A DNA stretch of 64,000 bases from Manihot esculenta (lineage: Eukaryota > Streptophyta > Magnoliopsida > Malpighiales > Euphorbiaceae), in the NCBI RefSeq assembly GCF_001659605.2, contig NC_035170.2, positions 20,041,190 to 20,105,189 on the forward strand. The letters run 5' to 3'. Position numbers and translations under genes: made by a program. Shown in pieces: positions 61,823-64,000 of the stretch. Numbering within the stretch: the first letter of the stretch is position 1; every line of letters starts with the position of its first letter. The notes under the pieces were generated by a model. It was not told where the DNA came from, ran no database searches, and saw nothing but the letters and a program-made list of their open reading frames with translations.

Positions 61823-63884
61823 AAAACTTTTCTTTTATACATGTGATCAATCACCAACTCAACCTGTGCATACTCTGAACATATACATAAAAGAAGTCCC
61901 TCTGTGGGATCTCATCAAAGCCTCGGAGGGCTATACATCATGTGTTGAGTTAGTTTTGCATAAACATCATATCATAAGATCATGTACTTAAAATAAACGG
62001 GATTAGCAATACATTGTAGTCAAGCACAACTCTATCCTCAATAACATAATTACACAACTGTTCAAAACTCTACATTACATTCTTATCATTGTCATGTCCA
62101 CAAACTCTAACTATTACATACATATGACTTTTCTCTTCTTTGCTTCTCTATCAAACCCGTACCTGCAAACCTGGGGGTTAGGGGAGAGGGGTGAGCTAGA
62201 TGCCCAGTGAGTAGAACTATATAAAAAAAGATATTTAAAACATGCTATAATGGAATGCATCATTGCACAAACATTTCACATCATGGAAGGACCGACCCAA
62301 AAATCCCTCAGCTCCATGCCCGGCCCTATTATGGGCACCACAGGACTTCGTATTGCCCGGCCCTATTATGGGCACCACAGGACTTCGTAAATCGGAGCTA
62401 TTGCCCGGCCCTATTATGGGCACCACAGGACTTCGTACACAGGACTAGTGAGTCGTGCAATGTCCCTCCTCATCAACCACAATACAATAATGCAATGTAG
62501 CATATTCGTGATTCTAATGCAAACAACCTATATTATAGTCATGATGCATGAAACATGATAAAACATTCACTTTATTAATTTAAAAGGTTAAGTATAGTTC
62601 CACTCACCTCTGGCTGACTCTGTCAAACTCTCAGCAGCTGGCTCACTGCTGGGGTCCTTGGTTCCTCGGGTCCGAACCTACACAGGTGGACTCCAATGAG
62701 GGACCAATATATATAATCATAACTCTAATGTATCCCCCAAAAACCCCCTAAAATATCATGAAAACATCACAGAAAATATGCATGAAATGGCTGAACAGGA
62801 CACCTTCGGCGGCACCTTCGGCGGCCGAAAGTCCTGGACAGAGACGAAACTCAGCTAGGTTCGGCGGCACCTTCGGCGGCCGAAAGTGCCAGACAGAGAC
62901 GAAAGTCTCTTTTCGGGGGCACCTTCGGCAGCCGAAAGCTGCCTTCACAAGAGGGGTTCGGCGGCCGAAACTCCCTTCGGCTGCCGAACCTGGTTTCTGC
63001 CAAATGGCAGAAACTTGGTTCAAATGAACCTCCTGCCTCCCAAAGCCACAGATCATGCATATTTCTCAACCAAAACATACATACAAGTTCCTAGGGGCCT
63101 CAAACATGCATATACCCCATCTACAACACTTCATACACACACAATCAAGCTACATTGCTCAAAAACTCAACATAACCCATAAACTCAACATATGTCCTAA
63201 ACATGCATTTCTACCCATAGATCTTACTTAAAACTTGTTTAAAACATAAAAAGGGTTCAAGATCGACCCTTACCTCTTGAAGAAACGAGAGGAAAGTGAT
63301 CCTAGCTTGGAGATGGAGAGATTAAGCTCTTTGAACCTCCAAGCACTCAAAACTTGCTCAAAACTTGCTCAAAGCTCACAAATCTTCAAAACGAAGTTAT
63401 AAACTCGTTAAAACCATGAAAGATCTAAAGGAAACACTCAAGATCGAGGGAGGAGCGGTGGAGACTCACCTTGGCCGACAATGGGAGAGAAAAAGCTCGC
63501 CCGTGCGGACCTAGGGGACCCTTTTATAGTGGCTGGCCAGGCCACGTTCGGGGGCCGAATGTGCCTCCGCATCCATGCAATGTTCGGCGGCCGAACATAA
63601 GGTTCGGCGGCCGAACCTGCACTTCCCTCTCTTAGACTTTCGGGGGCCTAACGTGCCTCCCAAAGTCCATGCATGTTCGGCGGCCGAAAGTGAGTTTCGG
63701 CGGCCGAACCTGGGTTTTCCCTTAAAGAAATTTTCATGCAAAAACTCATTTAAAATCATACTTAAAACATTAAAAACATGAAAACATTTTATAAAAACAT
63801 GCTTTTACCCTTCTAGAGGTTTCCGACACCCAAATTCTACCGGACGGTAGGAATTCCGGTACCGGAGTCTAGCCGGGTATTACA
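61658..63884 (-). repeat. 5' LTR of A2 (2,227 bp)
   Basis: Same as 54085-56310 with one extra A in the poly(A) run. Palindrome clusters lie at 62805-62988 and 63547-63708. Confidence 0.95.
63521..63528 (-). promoter_or_regulatory. LTR TATA box driving A2
   Basis: CTTTTATA on the plus strand (TATAAAAG on the minus) lies in the 5' LTR at the position of the A1 box. Confidence 0.7.
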
Positions 63885-64000
63885 ATTGGGCAGCATTTTG
63901 AACTCCAATTCATGTTTCTCTATGGCTAGCTGCAATTTAGTACTGAATTCAGGCAAAAAAAAACTCTACCTTATCTGGAGGTTTGGGAAGGCATTGATCC
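63885..64000 (-). pseudogene. Element E gag-derived fragment, continuing past the window
   Basis: Resumes after A2 with the second ATTGG and matches in reverse the element 2 ORF around 12830-12950 (encoded phrase CLPKPPDKVEF). A run of nine A at about 63956-63964 replaces a mixed stretch and probably shifts the frame. Confidence 0.8.

Larger units (their letters stand above)
54085..63884 (-). mobile_element. Element A2: full-length, apparently intact Tekay-type chromovirus, TSD ATTGG
   Basis: 9,800 bp with LTRs of 2,226 and 2,227 bp, PBS, an uninterrupted gag-pol and PPT, flanked by perfect ATTGG repeats (54080-54084 and 63885-63889). The one-base LTR length difference lies in a poly(A) run (32 versus 33). 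It inserted into the gag-like region of element E. By LTR similarity and ORF integrity it is the youngest insertion visible. Confidence 0.96.

Overview
The window is nuclear DNA of a flowering plant, most likely a eudicot. It combines two ordinary plant genes split by GT-AG introns with dense nested LTR retrotransposons carrying plant-type primer-binding sites. The species cannot be fixed from the sequence; a Euphorbiaceae-like genome is only a guess.

Layout. (1) 1-16,497 is a nested repeat block: a Ty3/gypsy Tekay-type (Del) chromovirus copy (A1, + strand, left LTR cut by the window edge), a mosaic of older LTR and gag fragments, a Tat-lineage element on the minus strand (gag and 5' LTR), and inside that Tat element a complete non-autonomous Athila-derived element (9,956-15,726). 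(2) 16,498-35,231 is an AT-rich gene island with two convergent genes: a bHLH transcription factor of the RSL/RHD6 type (21,832-23,233, +, five coding exons) and a vacuolar sorting receptor (26,026-32,156, -, twelve coding exons). A solo LTR with a perfect TGTAG target duplication lies between their 3' ends. (3) 35,232-64,000 is a second nested block. It holds a Tat-lineage 3' LTR with an antisense ORF fragment, a non-autonomous Athila-derived element (C) split by a full-length but dead Tekay-type element (B, TSD GTTAT), a Copia-like LTR fragment, part of another Athila-derived element (E) hit by a solo LTR (TSD ATTCC), and a full-length, apparently intact Tekay-type element A2 (54,085-63,884, -, TSD ATTGG).

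A1 and A2 are almost the same element in opposite orientation. A2 has an open gag-pol of about 1,658 codons, LTRs differing in length by one base in a poly(A) run, a perfect TSD, PBS and PPT, so it is the best candidate for a recently active element. B belongs to a sister subfamily and carries three nonsense codons, all of which involve C-to-T changes.

The most unusual signal is a 13-bp palindrome, TTCGGC-N-GCCGAA. It is clustered in the LTRs of both Tekay subfamilies, and related or exact copies occur in the LTR and the long ORF of one Athila-derived subfamily, although these lineages are otherwise unrelated. Its copy number differs between the two LTRs of element B in 20-bp steps. No bacterial-type system, CRISPR array, tRNA or rRNA gene was found.
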